This document shows positions 62,671 to 64,000 of a DNA stretch of 64,000 bases, one piece after another. Position numbers and translations under genes: made by a program. The stretch is from contig NC_061779.1 of the NCBI RefSeq assembly GCF_022458985.1, positions 16,785,001 to 16,849,000 of the forward strand. Reading direction: 5' to 3'. The notes under the pieces were generated by a model. It worked only from the letters and a program-made list of their open reading frames with translations, was not told where the DNA came from and searched no databases. How positions within the stretch are numbered: position 1 is the stretch's first letter; every line of letters starts with the position of its first letter. The stretch comes from Mugil cephalus. Lineage: Eukaryota; Chordata; Actinopteri; Mugiliformes; Mugilidae.

Positions 62671-64000
62671 TCAGCGTCTCATCTGGCCCATCTGATAGTT
62701 CTCTCTGGGTTGACGGTGGTGCCTCTGGGGCTGCGCCTGCCGCTGGGGCTGCCTCTGGGGTTGCCGCTGGCCGCCGTGCCCGCCGTGACCCCCGTGGCCG
62801 CCGTGGCCGTGCGGGTGGGAGTGCGGGTGCTGGGACTGGTGCTGCACCTGGGAGTTAGCATGCTGCTGCGCTCGTCGCCTCTTCAAAGTGCCTGTCAGAG
62901 GAAAGACAGTTAATGGAGCTTGTTAAAAGACAGACTTTAACAGGTGTGGTATTTACCAGCCGCAGCAAGCGCGCTTGTTTTTGAATGCTTTGGAAATATA
63001 AGTCAGAGGATTTTTAGGCTGGAAGGTTTGTTTTCCTCTCGGTCTGCGTCCGTAAAGCATCTGATCGTAGCGTTGGAAATGCAAATTAATATGATTACAG
63101 TCCAGTTGATGTACGGCATATTGTCCATGTAAACATGGTCACGGTTCGTTTGCAGGCATCAGCACCGGGGTTGGGGGTTAACAAGGCGTACAGTGTGGCA
63201 ATTAAAGCCATTTCCATCACATATCTTTTAATCTCAGCAATTTGAGTTCAATTTGGAGCCAATTTAGGAGGCTGACTGACACTTGTAACACTCTCAGGAG
63301 GCTTTCATTATAATTGTGATAAAAGTAATCATTACTGAAGCTCGCTTGTAATTCATAATGTGGGAATTTGAGTTTATTTGATTACAAACCTAGTCGTGCA
63401 AAACACCAGGAACTGCCATTTCAGTGCTTAACGTAGGATCTGATTAGCATACCTAAATGACTGTTTTCATGCGTCAGAGCATTAGAGTAGAAGGTAGAAA
63501 AGTATATGTGAAAATGTCTTAGTAACGGCTGTAACATCTGTAACATTGTTCACCATATCACGTTTTTTTTTTTAATCTCTGGACTCACCTGGAAGTGGTT
63601 TGGGAGGGGGAAGTTTAGGGTTACTGCTCGGCGTGTGTACACTACAGATCTTAATGAAACCCGCCATGAGCATGATAAGAGCAATGCCCATCAACAGCAC
63701 CGCCCACCAATGACCCTGGGAGGAGATGAATGAAACGCAATCAATACAAAAACACCTTCCAATGAATGATGACGTCCGATCGGAGTCAAGGGGTCAGCAC
63801 GTACCACAATCCACTCAGCAATGTTCTCATAGAGCTCCGGGTTGAAGATGGCCTTCTTTAGTCTGGCGAGCGGTCCGTCGGCATCCACCAGTCGGCACTT
63901 CATGAACACGTCGCAGTAGCCTTTGAAATCGTTGCACGGTGAGCCGGCTGGCAGCGTGGTCACCTTTTTATTGAAGAAACGAGCCAGACGCTCTGATCCC
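62671..64000 (-). CDS. adam10: ADAM10 metalloprotease, last three coding exons, partial
   Basis: ADAM10 is the membrane alpha-secretase/Notch S2 sheddase. Three exons are visible: 63805 to the right edge (open, acceptor not seen), 63715-63589 and 62891-62671. The first encodes the end of the cysteine-rich region, with [20 protein letters not shown] and [20 protein letters not shown] nearly identical to human as I remember it. The second encodes the transmembrane helix ([19 protein letters not shown]) and the proline-rich [14 protein letters not shown]3-binding stretch. The third begins GTLKRRR and ends YQMGQMRR, close to the human YQMGHMRR. Between them lies a His/Gly/Gln-rich insertion with four HGG-type repeats, making the last-exon tail about 73 residues against about 31 in human. 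The prodomain, catalytic zinc site and disintegrin domain lie outside the window. Confidence 0.95.

Overview
The window is nuclear DNA of a ray-finned (teleost-type) fish. It carries multi-exon vertebrate genes with short introns, AT-rich intergenic DNA with homopolymers and microsatellites, and remnants of repeats of kinds I remember from teleost genomes. No prokaryotic, viral or organellar gene was seen. All gene names come from reading splice-joined translations and comparing them with remembered family sequences; no database was searched.

The layout matches the human 15q21.3 gene order in compacted form. From left to right: the first two coding exons of protogenin (prtg, minus, 2042-2910, continuing off the left edge); rfx7, complete on the minus strand (8493-18798); tcf12, an E-protein bHLH gene on the plus strand (27542-36196) that starts from the short 'Alt' first exon; cgnl1/paracingulin, plus (39499-49710, 18 coding exons); aqp9, plus (50337-53525, six exons, 295 codons); and the 3' end of adam10, minus (62671-64000, running off the right edge). 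Genes lying between these in mammals (NEDD4, TEX9, MNS1, ZNF280D, GCOM1/MYZAP, POLR2M, ALDH1A2, LIPC) were not found.

The genes do not form one pathway. prtg and adam10 act at the cell surface, rfx7 and tcf12 are transcription factors, cgnl1 is a junction-plaque scaffold and aqp9 is a glycerol/solute channel. Their adjacency is inherited synteny.

The strongest unusual signals are small but precise. They are an AT-AC (U12-type) intron that splits the rfx7 DNA-binding domain, a GC-AG intron in cgnl1, a tcf12 promoter with an octamer and a TATA box ahead of the HEBAlt-type exon with no canonical N-terminal exons visible upstream, a His/Gly/Gln-rich insertion in the ADAM10 cytoplasmic tail, and a GC-rich block between prtg and rfx7 carrying nuclear-receptor half-sites. 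I found no convincing evidence for a wholly new biological system.
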